Shown here in pieces: positions 35,968 to 45,032 of a stretch of DNA of 64,000 nt. The stretch's first letter is position 1; each line of letters begins with the position of its first letter. Both the position numbers and the translations under genes were made by a program. The DNA comes from Ferrovibrio sp964218355 (GTDB taxonomy: Bacteria > Pseudomonadota > Alphaproteobacteria > Ferrovibrionales > Ferrovibrionaceae): NCBI RefSeq assembly GCF_964218355.1, contig NZ_CAXPMC010000003.1, positions 1 to 64,000 of the forward strand, given 5' to 3'. A model generated the notes under the pieces. That model worked only from the letters and a program-made list of their open reading frames with translations, had not been told where the DNA came from and did not search any database.

Positions 35968-37959
35968 GTGAGCGATATCGGTCCCGTTCCGCCGCCGCTG
36001 CCGGCCCCGACGCCGACACCCGCCACGGGCGGAGGCAATGCGGCACCGGCAACACCGGTGCCGGCCGGCAATCAGCAGGGCGGCAACCAGCAGGGCGGCA
36101 CGCAGACCGGCACGGGCCAGGCAGGAACCGGCCAGACAGGAGCCGGCCAGGCGGGCACCGCGCCAGGCGGCAGTTCACCGGCCGCATCGCCGCCGCCGGG
36201 CGGCGGTTCCGGCAGCAGCACCTCCGCACCGCAGAGCGTGCTGCAGGGCGAGGCGACTAGGGTATCCGACAGCCTGCGCGATCTGGCCCGCGGCAGCCAG
36301 CTGCAGGCCCAGGTGGTCGCCCGCGACGGAACCACGGCACTGGTACGCACGGCTTCGGGCACCACCCTGGCCCTGCCCAGTTTTGCCAGCATTCTCGAAC
36401 AGAAAAACATCGCGGTGCTGAATGCCGCGCTGACCATCCAGCTCAATGCCGCCAATCCGCAGCAGGCCACGGTGACCGCCGTCAACGGCACCGCGCTGCA
36501 GCCGCCGGTCGCCGCGCTGGCCCAGCCGCCGACCGCGGCGCAGCTGCAGCTGGCCGCCGCGCCGCCGCCGCCGGCCGCCGCCGCGCCGCCGGTCCTGCCC
36601 GGCCCCGGCCAGCCGGTCAGCGGAACGGTGATCCCGCAGCCGGTGCTGCCATCTGCCGGCGGTGTGCCGCCGGCCCCGGTGCCGGCCCTGCCGCCGGGCA
36701 GCCAGCTGCAGCTGGTGGTGCAGACGGTCACGCCGCCCGGCCAGCAGACGCCGCCGGCGGCACCGCCGGTGCCGGGCATGCCGGCCGCAACCCAGCCGCC
36801 GCCGGGCGCCACGCCGGCCACGGCGCCAGCCGGGACGCCAGCCACGGCGCCGGCTGCCGCTGGCGGCGCATCCGCCACTGCCGCATCGGCCGGCGCGGCA
36901 TCCGTCCCGCCGCCTGCTTCCGTCGTCATGCCGGCCTCGGTGGTGCCGCGGTCGCCGGCGGCCGTGCTGGTGCCACCACCACCACCGGCCGCCGCGCCGC
37001 AGCCACCGGCACAGCCACCGGCCGCGGCTGTCACCGGTGCCAGGTCCATGCCGCTGCCGCAGGCTGCCGCGGCGCTGCCGGTATCCGCCGCCACCCTGCC
37101 GGGGCTTCTGGCCGGGGTGGTCACCGGCCGCAATCAAGCCGGCCAGACCCTGCTGTCGACGCCGCAGGGGCTGCTGGCGCTCAACCTGCCGCAGGCCCTG
37201 CCGGCCGGCAGCCAGGTGACGCTGGAGCTGGCGGCGCTGGTGCGGCCGCCGGCACCGCCGGCAACCGCGCTCGGCCCGGTGCCGCCGGCCGGAATCTTCA
37301 GCCGCCTGCAGGGCCAGTGGCCGGTGCTGCAGCAGACGCTGGACGCGATCCGCGCCGCCGATCCGGCGCTGGCCCAGCGCCTGCAGACCGAGCTGATGCC
37401 GCAGCCGAATGCGCGGCTGGCCGCCACCGCCCTGCAGTTCATGGCGGCCGCCGCAGCCGGCAGTGCCCAGGCCTGGCTGGGTGCCGAAGCGGTGCGCAAG
37501 CTGGAACAGCATGGCCATGCCGATCTGCTGCGCCAGCTCGACGACGATTTCCGCGATCTCGGCCGCCTCAACCAGCGGCAGGGCGGCAATGACTGGCAGG
37601 CGCTGGTGATGCCGATGCTGATCGGTGGCCGGGTCGAGCCGATCGAGATTTTCATGCGCCGCCGCCGCGACCCCAAGCGGCAGCACGCCCAGACCCGTTT
37701 CATCATCGACTTCAATCTCGACAGCACCGGCCCGATCCAGTTCGACGGGTTCGTCAGCGTGAAGCAGCTCGACCTGATCCTGCGTTCGGAAAGCGAATTC
37801 GGTCCGGCCTTCCGTCTCGACGTGACGGCCATCTTCACCGAGGCGCTGGAGGTGACCGGCATGGCCGGCTCGATCCGTTTCCACAGCGGCGAGAAGCCGC
37901 TCGACTGGCCGAGCCCGGAGCTGGAGGCGCATGGTCCCAGCACCGAGGTGAAGGTCTGA
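35968..37959 (+). CDS. FliK-like C-terminal domain protein, Pro/Ala/Gly-rich
   Basis: A 663-residue protein starting at GTG. The first 85 residues are Gly/Gln/Thr repeats (NQQGG twice, then GTGQAG/GAGQAG units). A small conserved beta region (residues about 95-185, RDLARGSQLQAQVVARDGTTALVRT) is followed by 200 residues of Pro/Ala linker. The last 120 residues are folded (RVEPIEIFMRRRRDPKRQHAQ, TGPIQFDGFVSVKQLDLILRSE) and look like the FliK-type C-terminal domain seen in a second FliK-like protein of related bacteria. Position directly after flhG supports a flagellar role. Function is not established. Confidence 0.8.
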   Translation: MSDIGPVPPPLPAPTPTPATGGGNAAPATPVPAGNQQGGNQQGGTQTGTGQAGTGQTGAGQAGTAPGGSSPAASPPPGGGSGSSTSAPQSVLQGEATRVSDSLRDLARGSQLQAQVVARDGTTALVRTASGTTLALPSFASILEQKNIAVLNAALTIQLNAANPQQATVTAVNGTALQPPVAALAQPPTAAQLQLAAAPPPPAAAAPPVLPGPGQPVSGTVIPQPVLPSAGGVPPAPVPALPPGSQLQLVVQTVTPPGQQTPPAAPPVPGMPAATQPPPGATPATAPAGTPATAPAAAGGASATAASAGAASVPPPASVVMPASVVPRSPAAVLVPPPPPAAAPQPPAQPPAAAVTGARSMPLPQAAAALPVSAATLPGLLAGVVTGRNQAGQTLLSTPQGLLALNLPQALPAGSQVTLELAALVRPPAPPATALGPVPPAGIFSRLQGQWPVLQQTLDAIRAADPALAQRLQTELMPQPNARLAATALQFMAAAAAGSAQAWLGAEAVRKLEQHGHADLLRQLDDDFRDLGRLNQRQGGNDWQALVMPMLIGGRVEPIEIFMRRRRDPKRQHAQTRFIIDFNLDSTGPIQFDGFVSVKQLDLILRSESEFGPAFRLDVTAIFTEALEVTGMAGSIRFHSGEKPLDWPSPELEAHGPSTEVKV

Positions 37960-38017
37960 ATTGCCGCGCAGGAAACGGGACGCCCTCCGCCGGCCGGCCT
38001 GCTAGAAAGCCCGTATC

Positions 38018-38941
38018 GTGACACCCGTTCCGCAGATATCCGGCCCGCATATGACCGGCCGTGCCTGGCTGCTGCTGCTTGCCCTCTCGGTGCTGTGGGG
38101 CGGGTCGTTCTTTTTCGTCGGCGTGGCCGTGCACGAGCTGCCGCCGCTGACCATTGCCGCCAGCCGCGTCGGCCTCGCGGCGCTGGCGCTGCTGGCGGTG
38201 CTGCGCCTGTCCGGCGTGGCGCTGCCGCGCGATCCGCTGGTCTGGCGGGCCTTCCTGGTCATGGGCCTGCTGAACAACGTGATCCCGTTCAGCCTGATCA
38301 TCTGGGCACAGGGCCAGATCCCCAGCGGGCTGGCCTCGATCCTCAATGCCACCACGCCGATCTCGACCGCGCTGGTCGCCCATGCCTTCACGACGGACGA
38401 GAAACTGACGCCGAACCGCGCGGCCGGCGTGCTGCTCGGTCTTGCCGGTGTCGTCATCCTGCTCGGGCCGGATCTGCTGGCCGGGCTTGGCGGCAATGTC
38501 ATGGCGCAGGGAGCGGTGCTGGTGGCGACGGTCTCCTATGCCTGCGCCGCCACCTTCGGCCGGCGCTTCCGCCGCCTGGGCGTGCCGCCGCTGGCCACGG
38601 CGTCCGGCCAGCTGCTGGGGTCGAGCGCCATCCTGCTGCCGCTGGTCCTGCTGGCCGAACGGTCATGGCTGCTGCCGCTGCCCTCGCTGCCGGTGCTGGC
38701 GGCGCTACTGGCACTGGCGCTGGTCTCGACGGCGCTTGCCTACGTGATCTTCTTCCGGGTGATGGCGCAGGCCGGCAGCAACGTCAATCTCGTCACCCTG
38801 CTGGTGCCGGTCAGTGCCATCCTGCTGGGCGTGCTGGTGCTGGGCGAGGCCTTGTCCCTGCGCCATTTCGCCGGCATGGCGGTGATCGCGCTGGGGCTGG
38901 CGGCGATCGACGGGCGGGCTCTGCGGCTGCTGCGACGCTGA
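38018..38941 (+). CDS. EamA-family (DMT) transporter
   Basis: An inner-membrane permease of up to 307 residues with ten predicted transmembrane helices arranged as two EamA repeats. The opening WLLLLALSVLWGGSFFFVGVAV is typical, and the second repeat begins near ATVSYACAATFGRRF. Members export metabolites such as amino acids or nucleosides; the substrate cannot be read here. The frame opens with GTG at 38018, but the ATG at 38051 (MTGRAW) is an equally good start. It is tucked between flagellar genes but need not be related to them, and converges on fliJ with three bases between the stop codons. Confidence 0.9.
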   Translation: MTPVPQISGPHMTGRAWLLLLALSVLWGGSFFFVGVAVHELPPLTIAASRVGLAALALLAVLRLSGVALPRDPLVWRAFLVMGLLNNVIPFSLIIWAQGQIPSGLASILNATTPISTALVAHAFTTDEKLTPNRAAGVLLGLAGVVILLGPDLLAGLGGNVMAQGAVLVATVSYACAATFGRRFRRLGVPPLATASGQLLGSSAILLPLVLLAERSWLLPLPSLPVLAALLALALVSTALAYVIFFRVMAQAGSNVNLVTLLVPVSAILLGVLVLGEALSLRHFAGMAVIALGLAAIDGRALRLLRR

Positions 38942-38944
38942 AGG

Positions 38945-39382
38945 TCAGCCCGGCATGTTGTCCGGGCGCTCCTGGCGGCGGATGAAGCCCTGCAGGCCGG
39001 CCTCGTCCATCTCGGCCTGCTCGCGGCGCTCCTGCTTCTGGCGCTCGCGGCGTTCCCAGTTCTCTTTCACCAGCTCGTATTTCTTCAGTTCGCGGAAGGC
39101 GGCGTTGACCTCTTCCTGGGCCGCGGCGATGCGGTCCTGCACTTCCTCGCGCGATACGATCAGGTTGGCATGGCGCTCGCGGTTGTTCTTGCGGTAGGCC
39201 GTGAAGCCGTAGCTGGCCTCGTAATGCTGGGTGGCGACCTTGCGCTCGGTTTCCAGCTCGTGGTCCAGTTTCTCCATCTGCCGTTCGAGATTGGCGCGCA
39301 GGATTTCGAGATCGACGACGACGCGCCGCCGCTCGTCGAGGCGCCATTTCCACAGCCGGATCAGTCCGTCCACGCCACGCAT
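38945..39382 (-). CDS. fliJ: Flagellar export chaperone FliJ
   Basis: A 145-residue, highly charged, all-helical protein with two long coiled-coil segments (LIRLWKWRLDERRRVVVDLE and REEVQDRIAAAQEEVNAAFRELKK). The family is weakly conserved; assignment rests on length, the coiled-coil pattern, the KNNRERHANLI mid-region and its position immediately downstream of fliI. FliJ links the FliI/FliH ATPase to FlhA and helps hand over substrates. Confidence 0.88.
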   Translation of the reverse strand: MRGVDGLIRLWKWRLDERRRVVVDLEILRANLERQMEKLDHELETERKVATQHYEASYGFTAYRKNNRERHANLIVSREEVQDRIAAAQEEVNAAFRELKKYELVKENWERRERQKQERREQAEMDEAGLQGFIRRQERPDNMPG

Positions 39383-39407
39383 CGTTCAGGCCTGCCGCCT
39401 CTGCTGT

Positions 39408-40760
39408 CTACTGGGCCGCCGCGCGGGCGGCATCGCTTTCGGTGAAAATCTCCGCCAGCCGCTCGTAGCCCGAGGAAAGATCGGCACGCTCGGCCTTCTG
39501 CTGGCGCAGGAAATCCTCCAGCAGGGGCTGGTAGCGGATCGCCTCGTCGACCTTGGGGTCCGAACCGCTGCGATAGGCACCGAGCCGGATCAGCTCGGCC
39601 ATGTCCTCGTAGGTTGCCATCAGCTGGCGCGCCCGGCTGACCAGCAGGTTTTCATCCTCGGTGTTGCAGCCGGGCATGGTGCGGGAAATGGAGCGCAGGA
39701 TATTGATGGCGGGGTAACGCCCGCGTTCGGCGATGCCGCGTTCCATCACGATATGCCCATCGAGAATGCCGCGGGTGGCATCGGCGATCGGTTCGTTATG
39801 GTCGTCGCCGTCGACCAGCACGGTGAACAGCCCGGTGATGCTGCCATCGCCGGTACCCGGCCCGGCGCGTTCCAGCAGGCGCGGCAGTTCGGCAAAGGTG
39901 GTTGGCGGGTAGCCCTTGGTGGTCGGCGGCTCGCCGCCCGACAGGCCGATCTCGCGCTGGGCCATGGCGAAGCGGGTGACCGAATCCATCAGGCACAGCA
40001 CCTGCAGGCCCTGGTCACGGAAGAACTCCGCCACCGCCAGGGTCATGTAGGCGGCCTGGCGGCGCACCAGCGCCGGCTCGTCCGAGGTCGCCACCACGAT
40101 CACCGTGCGGGCCAGCCCCGCCTTGCCGAGATCGTCCTCGATGAATTCCTGCACCTCGCGGCCGCGCTCGCCGATCAGGCCGACCACGTTGACATCGGCC
40201 TCGGTATAGCGCGCCATCATCGACAGCAGCACGGATTTGCCGACGCCCGAGCCGGCGAAGATGCCCATGCGCTGGCCGCGGCAGCAGGAGATGAAGGTGT
40301 TGATCGAGCGGATGCCGAGATCGATCTTCTTGCCGACCCGCTTGCGGGTATTGGCCGGCGGCGGGCTGGCACGCAGGGGATAGGGCGCGGCGCCGTTCTG
40401 CAGGGGCAGGCCGCCATCCAGCGGCCGGCCCAGGCCGTCGATCACCCGGCCGAGCCAGCTTTCTGCCGGATAGACCACCGGCTGGTCTTCCGCGACGGTG
40501 ACCCGGCAGCCGAGCCCGACGCCTTCCAGCGAGCCATAGGGCATCAGCAGGGCGCGGTTCTGGCGGAAGCCGACCACCTCGCATTCCACCTCGCGCTGGT
40601 CGCGGGTGGCGACATGGACGCGCGAGCCGATGGAGAGGTGGCGCTCGACCCCGGCAATCTCGACCAGCAGGCCCTGGATCGAGGTGACCCGGCCGGAAAA
40701 ACTGACATCCCGGATCCGGTCCAGGTCCATCAGCAGGCTGTGGGGCTGCAGGCTGTGCAT
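39408..40760 (-). CDS. fliI: Flagellum-specific ATPase FliI
   Basis: A 450-residue ATPase of the F1-beta/type III secretion family that energises flagellar protein export. The Walker A is GSGVGKS (in MGIFAGSGVGKSVLLSMMARY), the Walker B is LCLMDSVTRFA, and the family signature PAINILRSISRTMPG is near the C-terminus. I start at the ATG preceded by AGGAGG on the minus strand; a 30-residue Pro/Arg-rich upstream extension in frame has no support. It is transcribed divergently from ctrA, with fliJ following 25 bases after its stop. Confidence 0.95.
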   Translation of the reverse strand: MHSLQPHSLLMDLDRIRDVSFSGRVTSIQGLLVEIAGVERHLSIGSRVHVATRDQREVECEVVGFRQNRALLMPYGSLEGVGLGCRVTVAEDQPVVYPAESWLGRVIDGLGRPLDGGLPLQNGAAPYPLRASPPPANTRKRVGKKIDLGIRSINTFISCCRGQRMGIFAGSGVGKSVLLSMMARYTEADVNVVGLIGERGREVQEFIEDDLGKAGLARTVIVVATSDEPALVRRQAAYMTLAVAEFFRDQGLQVLCLMDSVTRFAMAQREIGLSGGEPPTTKGYPPTTFAELPRLLERAGPGTGDGSITGLFTVLVDGDDHNEPIADATRGILDGHIVMERGIAERGRYPAINILRSISRTMPGCNTEDENLLVSRARQLMATYEDMAELIRLGAYRSGSDPKVDEAIRYQPLLEDFLRQQKAERADLSSGYERLAEIFTESDAARAAAQ

Positions 40761-40830
40761 GGGTCGGGCGGGCCTCCTGGCCGGCGCGGGCGGCGGAAAA
40801 CGAGGGCACAGGGTAAAGGTTAAAGGCTTA

Positions 40831-40869
40831 ACTGCCGGTAAAACCGACAAAAAGTTGTTTTCCGGCAGT
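40831..40869. other. Strong inverted repeat in the fliI-ctrA intergenic region
   Basis: Arms actgccggtaaaac and gttttccggcagt (one unpaired base) flank a 12-base AT-rich spacer. It is flanked on the fliI side by two TTAA elements (40820 and 40828). The 243-base divergent region would hold both promoters; this symmetry could be an operator or a hairpin in the fliI leader. Confidence 0.5.
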
Positions 40870-40938
40870 GAATACCCGCCAGTCTAGCATAAATGCCGGC
40901 TTTCCACCCCGGCCGCCGGGCCGCCTGTGGAAGAATTC

Positions 40939-40978
40939 GTTAACTTCGTTTGTTAACGATGGTAAATTATGGCGAATC
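40939..40978 (+). promoter_or_regulatory. ctrA upstream control region: two GTTAAC boxes and a GANTC site
   Basis: GTTAAC occurs at 40939-40944 and again at 40952-40957, separated by exactly seven bases. GAATC, a CcrM-type GANTC methylation site, is at 40974-40978, 26 bases before the start codon. In Caulobacter, ctrA is controlled by CtrA itself and by GANTC methylation. The TTAA-to-TTAA spacing here is nine rather than seven, so binding by CtrA is plausible but unproved. Confidence 0.5.
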
Positions 40979-41003
40979 GGGAACCGTACCGATGGGGGGT
41001 GCC

Positions 41004-41723
41004 ATGCGTGTACTGCTGATCGAAGATGATGCCGCGATGGCCAAGAGCATCGAGATGATGCTCGGCCAGGAAGGCTTCAACGTCTATCGCACCGAATACG
41101 GCGAAGAGGGGCTCGACCTCGGCAAGCTGTATGACTACGACATCATCGTGCTCGACCTGAACCTGCCCGACATGCACGGCTATGACGTGCTGAAAAAGCT
41201 GCGGGCGGCCAAGGTGGATACGCCGATCCTGATCCTCTCGGGGATGGGCGAGCCGGACAAGAAGGTGAAGGGCCTCGGCTTCGGCGCCGACGACTACCTG
41301 ACCAAGCCGTTCAACAAGGACGAGCTGGTCGCCCGCATCAACGCCATCGTGCGCCGGGCGAAAGGCCATTCCCAGTCGGTGATCCAGACCGGCAAGCTGA
41401 CCGTCAACCTCGACGCCAAGTCGGTCGAGGTGGAAGGCGGCCGCCTGCATCTGACCGGCAAGGAATACGCCATGCTGGAGCTGCTCAGCCTGCGCAAGGG
41501 CACGACCCTGACCAAGGAGATGTTCCTCAACCATCTCTATGGCGGCATGGACGAGCCGGAGCTGAAGATCATCGACGTCTTCATCTGCAAGCTGCGCAAG
41601 AAGATCGCCTCGGCCACCGACGGCGACAATTACATCGAGACGGTCTGGGGCCGCGGCTATGTGCTGCGCGACCAGGTCGAGCCGGTCGCCGCCACCGCCA
41701 AGCGGGCCGCCGGCGCGCGGTAA
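41004..41723 (+). CDS. ctrA: Cell-cycle response regulator CtrA
   Basis: A 239-residue OmpR-type response regulator, the master regulator of cell cycle and motility genes in alphaproteobacteria. The receiver domain has the acidic pair in LIEDD, phospho-acceptor Asp51 (IIVLDLNLPDMHGYDVLKKL) and Lys in TKPF. The C-terminal winged helix has the CtrA-type recognition segment (LTGKEYAMLELLSLRKGTTLTKEMFLNHLYGGMDEPELKIIDVFICKLRKK). The start ATG follows GGGGGG; a longer frame upstream has no ribosome binding site. The protein ends AAGAR, so it lacks the terminal Ala-Ala that marks Caulobacter CtrA for ClpXP. Confidence 0.96.
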   Translation: MRVLLIEDDAAMAKSIEMMLGQEGFNVYRTEYGEEGLDLGKLYDYDIIVLDLNLPDMHGYDVLKKLRAAKVDTPILILSGMGEPDKKVKGLGFGADDYLTKPFNKDELVARINAIVRRAKGHSQSVIQTGKLTVNLDAKSVEVEGGRLHLTGKEYAMLELLSLRKGTTLTKEMFLNHLYGGMDEPELKIIDVFICKLRKKIASATDGDNYIETVWGRGYVLRDQVEPVAATAKRAAGAR

Positions 41724-41735
41724 GCGCTTCCTGTC

Positions 41736-42167
41736 ATGAAATCCCTGCTCGCCCAGTGGCAGGTCTGGGCGCTGCTGTCGGCCGGCTTTGCGGCGCTGAC
41801 GGCGATCTTCGCCAAGATTGGCGTGCAGGACGTGGCCTCGGATTTCGCCACCTTCATCCGCACGGTTGTCATCCTCGTGCTGGCGGGCGTGGTGCTGTTT
41901 GCCACCGGCCAGTGGCAGGCGCCAGGCAGCGTGCCGGGGCGCACCTGGCTGTATCTGCTGCTGTCCGGTCTGGCCACCGGGGCCTCGTGGCTGTGCTATT
42001 TCCGCGCGCTGAAGCTGGGCGATGCCGCCCGCGTCGCCCCCGTCGACAAGCTCAGCGTCGTGTTCGTCGCCGTCTTCGGCGCATTGCTGCTGGGCGAGAA
42101 GCTGTCCCTGCTCAACTGGCTGGGGGTCGCGCTGATCACCGGCGGCGCCATTCTGGTGGCGCTGTAA
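41736..42167 (+). CDS. Half-size EamA-family membrane transporter
   Basis: A 143-residue protein with five hydrophobic segments comprising a single EamA repeat, so it must act as a dimer or with another half-transporter. The motif order (WALLSAGFAALTAIFAKIGVQ, ASDFATFIRTVVIL, SGLATGASWLCYFRALKLGDAARVAPVDKLSVVFVAVFGALLLGEKLS) matches the common 140-residue EamA family of bacteria. Substrate is unknown. It starts 12 bases after ctrA ends and converges on the ggt gene. Confidence 0.88.
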   Translation: MKSLLAQWQVWALLSAGFAALTAIFAKIGVQDVASDFATFIRTVVILVLAGVVLFATGQWQAPGSVPGRTWLYLLLSGLATGASWLCYFRALKLGDAARVAPVDKLSVVFVAVFGALLLGEKLSLLNWLGVALITGGAILVAL

Positions 42168-42179
42168 CCTGCCGCAGGC

Positions 42180-43880
42180 CTAGCGCCGCGCTTCCGGCCA
42201 GAAGCGCACGCCCCTGCGGGCCAGCCCGCCGCCCAGCCCGATGGGGGTGCCGTCGGCGCGCCAGCAGGCCGCGCCGGTCAGGCTGCCGTCCGCGTTGAAG
42301 CGGATCGCGTTCATGCCGCCGCCGATCACCGGCACCGGCAGCATGTCATGGCCGCGGGCGGCCAGCTGGCCGCGCAGGGCCTCGCCGTAGCCATCCTCGA
42401 TTTCCAGCTTCTGCCCCTGCGTCCACAGACGCGGCGCTTCCACGGCCTCCTGCAGATCCATGCCATGGTCGATCAGGTTGACCACGGCCTGCATGGCCGA
42501 GCCGAAGATGCGCAGGCCACCGGGCAGGCCGAGCGCAAAAGCAGGCTGGCCGTCCTTCAGGATGATGGTCGGCGCCATCGAGGTGGTGACACGCTTGCCG
42601 GCGGCCACCGACTGCGCCTTGCCCGGATGCGGATCGAACAGGAACATGTAGTTGTTGGGCACGATGCCGGTATCGGGCAGGATGAAGCGGGCACCGAACA
42701 GCGAGTTGATGGTCTGTGTCGTCGCCACCACGTTGCCCTCGCGGTCGGCCACGGTGACATGGGTGGTGTTGGCGGATTCGCCGGCGCCCGGCGTCACCCC
42801 GGCCGACCAGGCCTGTGCGCGGTCCATGGCGATCTGTGCCCGCCGCTCGGCCGCATAGTCTTTCGAGATCAGCGTCTGCACCGGCACCGGCACGAAAGCC
42901 GGGTCGGCGGTGGCGGCGGCGCGGTCGGCGAAGGCGATCTTCAGCACTTCGGCCAGCAGATGCGCCGCGTCGGCCGAGCCGAAGCCCAGTGCCGCGATAT
43001 CGTGGCCCTCGAGGATGTTCAGCATCTGCAGCACGTGCACGCCGCCCGACGAGGGCGGCGGCGGGCCGACGATCTCGAAGCCGCGATAGGGCCCGCGCAC
43101 CGGATCGCGTTCGATGGTGCGGTAGTCTTTCAGGTCGTCCAGCGTGACCAGCCCGCCGGCGGCCTCCAGGCTGTCGACGACCCAGCGGCCGAGCGCGCCG
43201 CCATACAGGGTGTCGGGCCCGTCGGCGGCGATGCGGCGCAGGGTGGCGGCGTAGTCCGCCTGCACCAGCCGCGATCCGGCCGGCAGCGGCTTGCCGCCAG
43301 GCAGGTAGAGTTTCGCGATTTCCCCGTCGCGCAGCATGTCCTGCGCGCTGTCGGTGATGCATTCGGTCAGATACGGCGTGATGGCGAAGCCGCGGGAGGC
43401 ATGGCGGATCGCCGGCTCCATCACGTCGGCCAGCGGCAGCCGGCCGAAGCGGCTGACCGCTTCGCACCAGCCCTTCAGCGTGCCTGGCACGGCGACGGCC
43501 TTCGCGCCGACGGCATTCTCGCGGCCTTCGGTTTCGAGATAGTCGGGGCCGGGGGTGTCGCTGACCGGCCGGTAGGTGGTGTCGCGCGCCGCCGCCGGCG
43601 CCATGGCCTGGCCGTCGATCACGGTGTGGCGGCCATCGGCCAGCCGGATATGGGCCATGCCGCCGCCGAAGATGCCCACCATCATAGGTTCGACCACGGT
43701 GAGCGTGAACAGGGCGGCGATGGCGGCGTCCACCGCATTGCCGCCGGCCGCCAGCATCTCGGCGCCGGCCGCCGAGGCCAGCGGGTGGTTGCTGACCACT
43801 ATGCCGCCGGCGGCGCTGGCGGATGTCTTCTCGCAGGTGAAACGGACGGCGGCGCGGCTGCGCCAGGCGGCTTCGGTCAT
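42180..43880 (-). CDS. ggt: Gamma-glutamyltransferase family protein
   Basis: A 566-residue Ntn-hydrolase proenzyme. The self-cleavage and nucleophile site is the Thr-Thr-His in ESANTTHVTVADREGN (residues about 372-374), and later motifs such as TSMAPTIILKDGQPAFALGLPGGLRI, the glutamate-binding strand, are typical. The N-terminal domain has GGNAVDAAIAALFTLTVVEPMMVGIFGGG. No signal peptide is visible, unlike E. coli Ggt, so this is a cytoplasmic member; YwrD-like hydrolases are the nearest type. Glutathione or a gamma-glutamyl metabolite could be its substrate. It is divergent from an AraC-type regulator. Confidence 0.92.
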   Translation of the reverse strand: MTEAAWRSRAAVRFTCEKTSASAAGGIVVSNHPLASAAGAEMLAAGGNAVDAAIAALFTLTVVEPMMVGIFGGGMAHIRLADGRHTVIDGQAMAPAAARDTTYRPVSDTPGPDYLETEGRENAVGAKAVAVPGTLKGWCEAVSRFGRLPLADVMEPAIRHASRGFAITPYLTECITDSAQDMLRDGEIAKLYLPGGKPLPAGSRLVQADYAATLRRIAADGPDTLYGGALGRWVVDSLEAAGGLVTLDDLKDYRTIERDPVRGPYRGFEIVGPPPPSSGGVHVLQMLNILEGHDIAALGFGSADAAHLLAEVLKIAFADRAAATADPAFVPVPVQTLISKDYAAERRAQIAMDRAQAWSAGVTPGAGESANTTHVTVADREGNVVATTQTINSLFGARFILPDTGIVPNNYMFLFDPHPGKAQSVAAGKRVTTSMAPTIILKDGQPAFALGLPGGLRIFGSAMQAVVNLIDHGMDLQEAVEAPRLWTQGQKLEIEDGYGEALRGQLAARGHDMLPVPVIGGGMNAIRFNADGSLTGAACWRADGTPIGLGGGLARRGVRFWPEARR

Positions 43881-43988
43881 GACGTCTCCTCACGATACGG
43901 AGCAAGCATGGCGTCCGCTGGCGACGGCGGCAAGACACAGACCAAAGCGGTTGCGGCGGCGCGGCAGAGTCGGCACGGGAGGAATGTC

Positions 43989-44951
43989 ATGCCGGCAGCC
44001 GAACAGGCGTCCCGCATCTGGTCGACCGAGACAGCGGCGCCAGCCGAGGGGCTGAGCTACTGGGTCGATGCGATCTGCGAGGCTTTTCTGGAGATGAAGG
44101 CCGACAGCACCCGGCGCGAGGGGTTCCGCGGCCGGCTGGCGCAGCATGATTTCGGCCCGGTCGACCTGAATTTCGTCACCGCCGATGCGCAGCAGGTCTG
44201 GCGCACCCGCCGGGCCGCCGCCGGCAGTGCGCGGGAGAATTTCTACCTGCTGCAGATGCGCCGCGGCCGCCTGCAGGTGGCCCAGCAGGGCCGCGAGGTC
44301 TGGCTGCAGCCGGGCGACTGCGCCCTGGTCGACAGCCGCCAGCCCTACGGCTTCGACTTTCCCGCCGATTTCGACTGCCTGTCGGTGCAGATACCGGCCG
44401 GCTGGCTGCGCACCTGGCTGCCGGCGCCGGAACGGCTGACGGCCATGTCGCTAGGCGCGGCATCCGGCTGGGGGGCCACGCTCTGCAGCCTCGCCGCCAA
44501 CCTGCGGCCGGAAGCCGTGGAGGGCATGGCGCTGCCACGCGACATCGTGGCTGGCCAGCTGGGCGCCCTGCTGGCGCTGGCCGGCGGGCATGACGTGACG
44601 GCGGGCAGCGCGCACCGGCAGGCACTGCTGGACCGTCTGCGCGCCGGGCTGCGCGACCGCCTGCATGAAAGCGACCTCGACCCCGCTGCCCTCGCCGCCC
44701 AGCACGGCCTGTCGAAGCGCTACCTGCATGCCCTGTTCGCCGCGGCCGGCAGCAGCTTTGGTGCCGAGCTGGTGGAACAGCGGCTTGTCCGTGCCGCCGC
44801 ATTGCTGGCCGACCGGCGTTTCGCGGCCCTGAGCATTGCCGAGATCGCCTGGCGCTGCGGCTTTGCCGAACCGAGCCATTTCGCCCGCCGTTTCCGTGCC
44901 CGCCACGGACTGCCGCCGGCCGCCTGGCGCCAGCTGCGCCTGCACGGATAG
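43989..44951 (+). CDS. AraC-family transcriptional regulator
   Basis: A 320-residue regulator. The N-terminal domain (about 1-200) resembles the AraC_binding_2 type with RENFYLLQMRRGRLQVAQQGREVWLQPGDCALVDSRQPYGFDFP, characteristic of FeaR/XylS-like proteins. The C-terminal domain has both helix-turn-helix motifs (LAAQHGLSKRYLHALFAAAGSSF and SIAEIAWRCGFAEPSHFARRFRARHGLPPAAWR). I choose the ATG preceded by GGGAGGA. It diverges from ggt across about 108 bases, so regulation of ggt is a reasonable guess. Confidence 0.9.
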   Translation: MPAAEQASRIWSTETAAPAEGLSYWVDAICEAFLEMKADSTRREGFRGRLAQHDFGPVDLNFVTADAQQVWRTRRAAAGSARENFYLLQMRRGRLQVAQQGREVWLQPGDCALVDSRQPYGFDFPADFDCLSVQIPAGWLRTWLPAPERLTAMSLGAASGWGATLCSLAANLRPEAVEGMALPRDIVAGQLGALLALAGGHDVTAGSAHRQALLDRLRAGLRDRLHESDLDPAALAAQHGLSKRYLHALFAAAGSSFGAELVEQRLVRAAALLADRRFAALSIAEIAWRCGFAEPSHFARRFRARHGLPPAAWRQLRLHG

Positions 44952-45032
44952 GCGCCTTTTCATGCGCTGACGGACGCGCGCGGGTGACGCATGCGACCTA
45001 TCCTCGCCGGAAAATATCCGGAGGAGGAAGCG

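Noticed and set aside
40939..40957. Canonical full CtrA box upstream of ctrA
   Set aside because: The two GTTAAC boxes leave nine bases between TTAA cores, whereas the consensus needs seven; kept only as a tentative control region.
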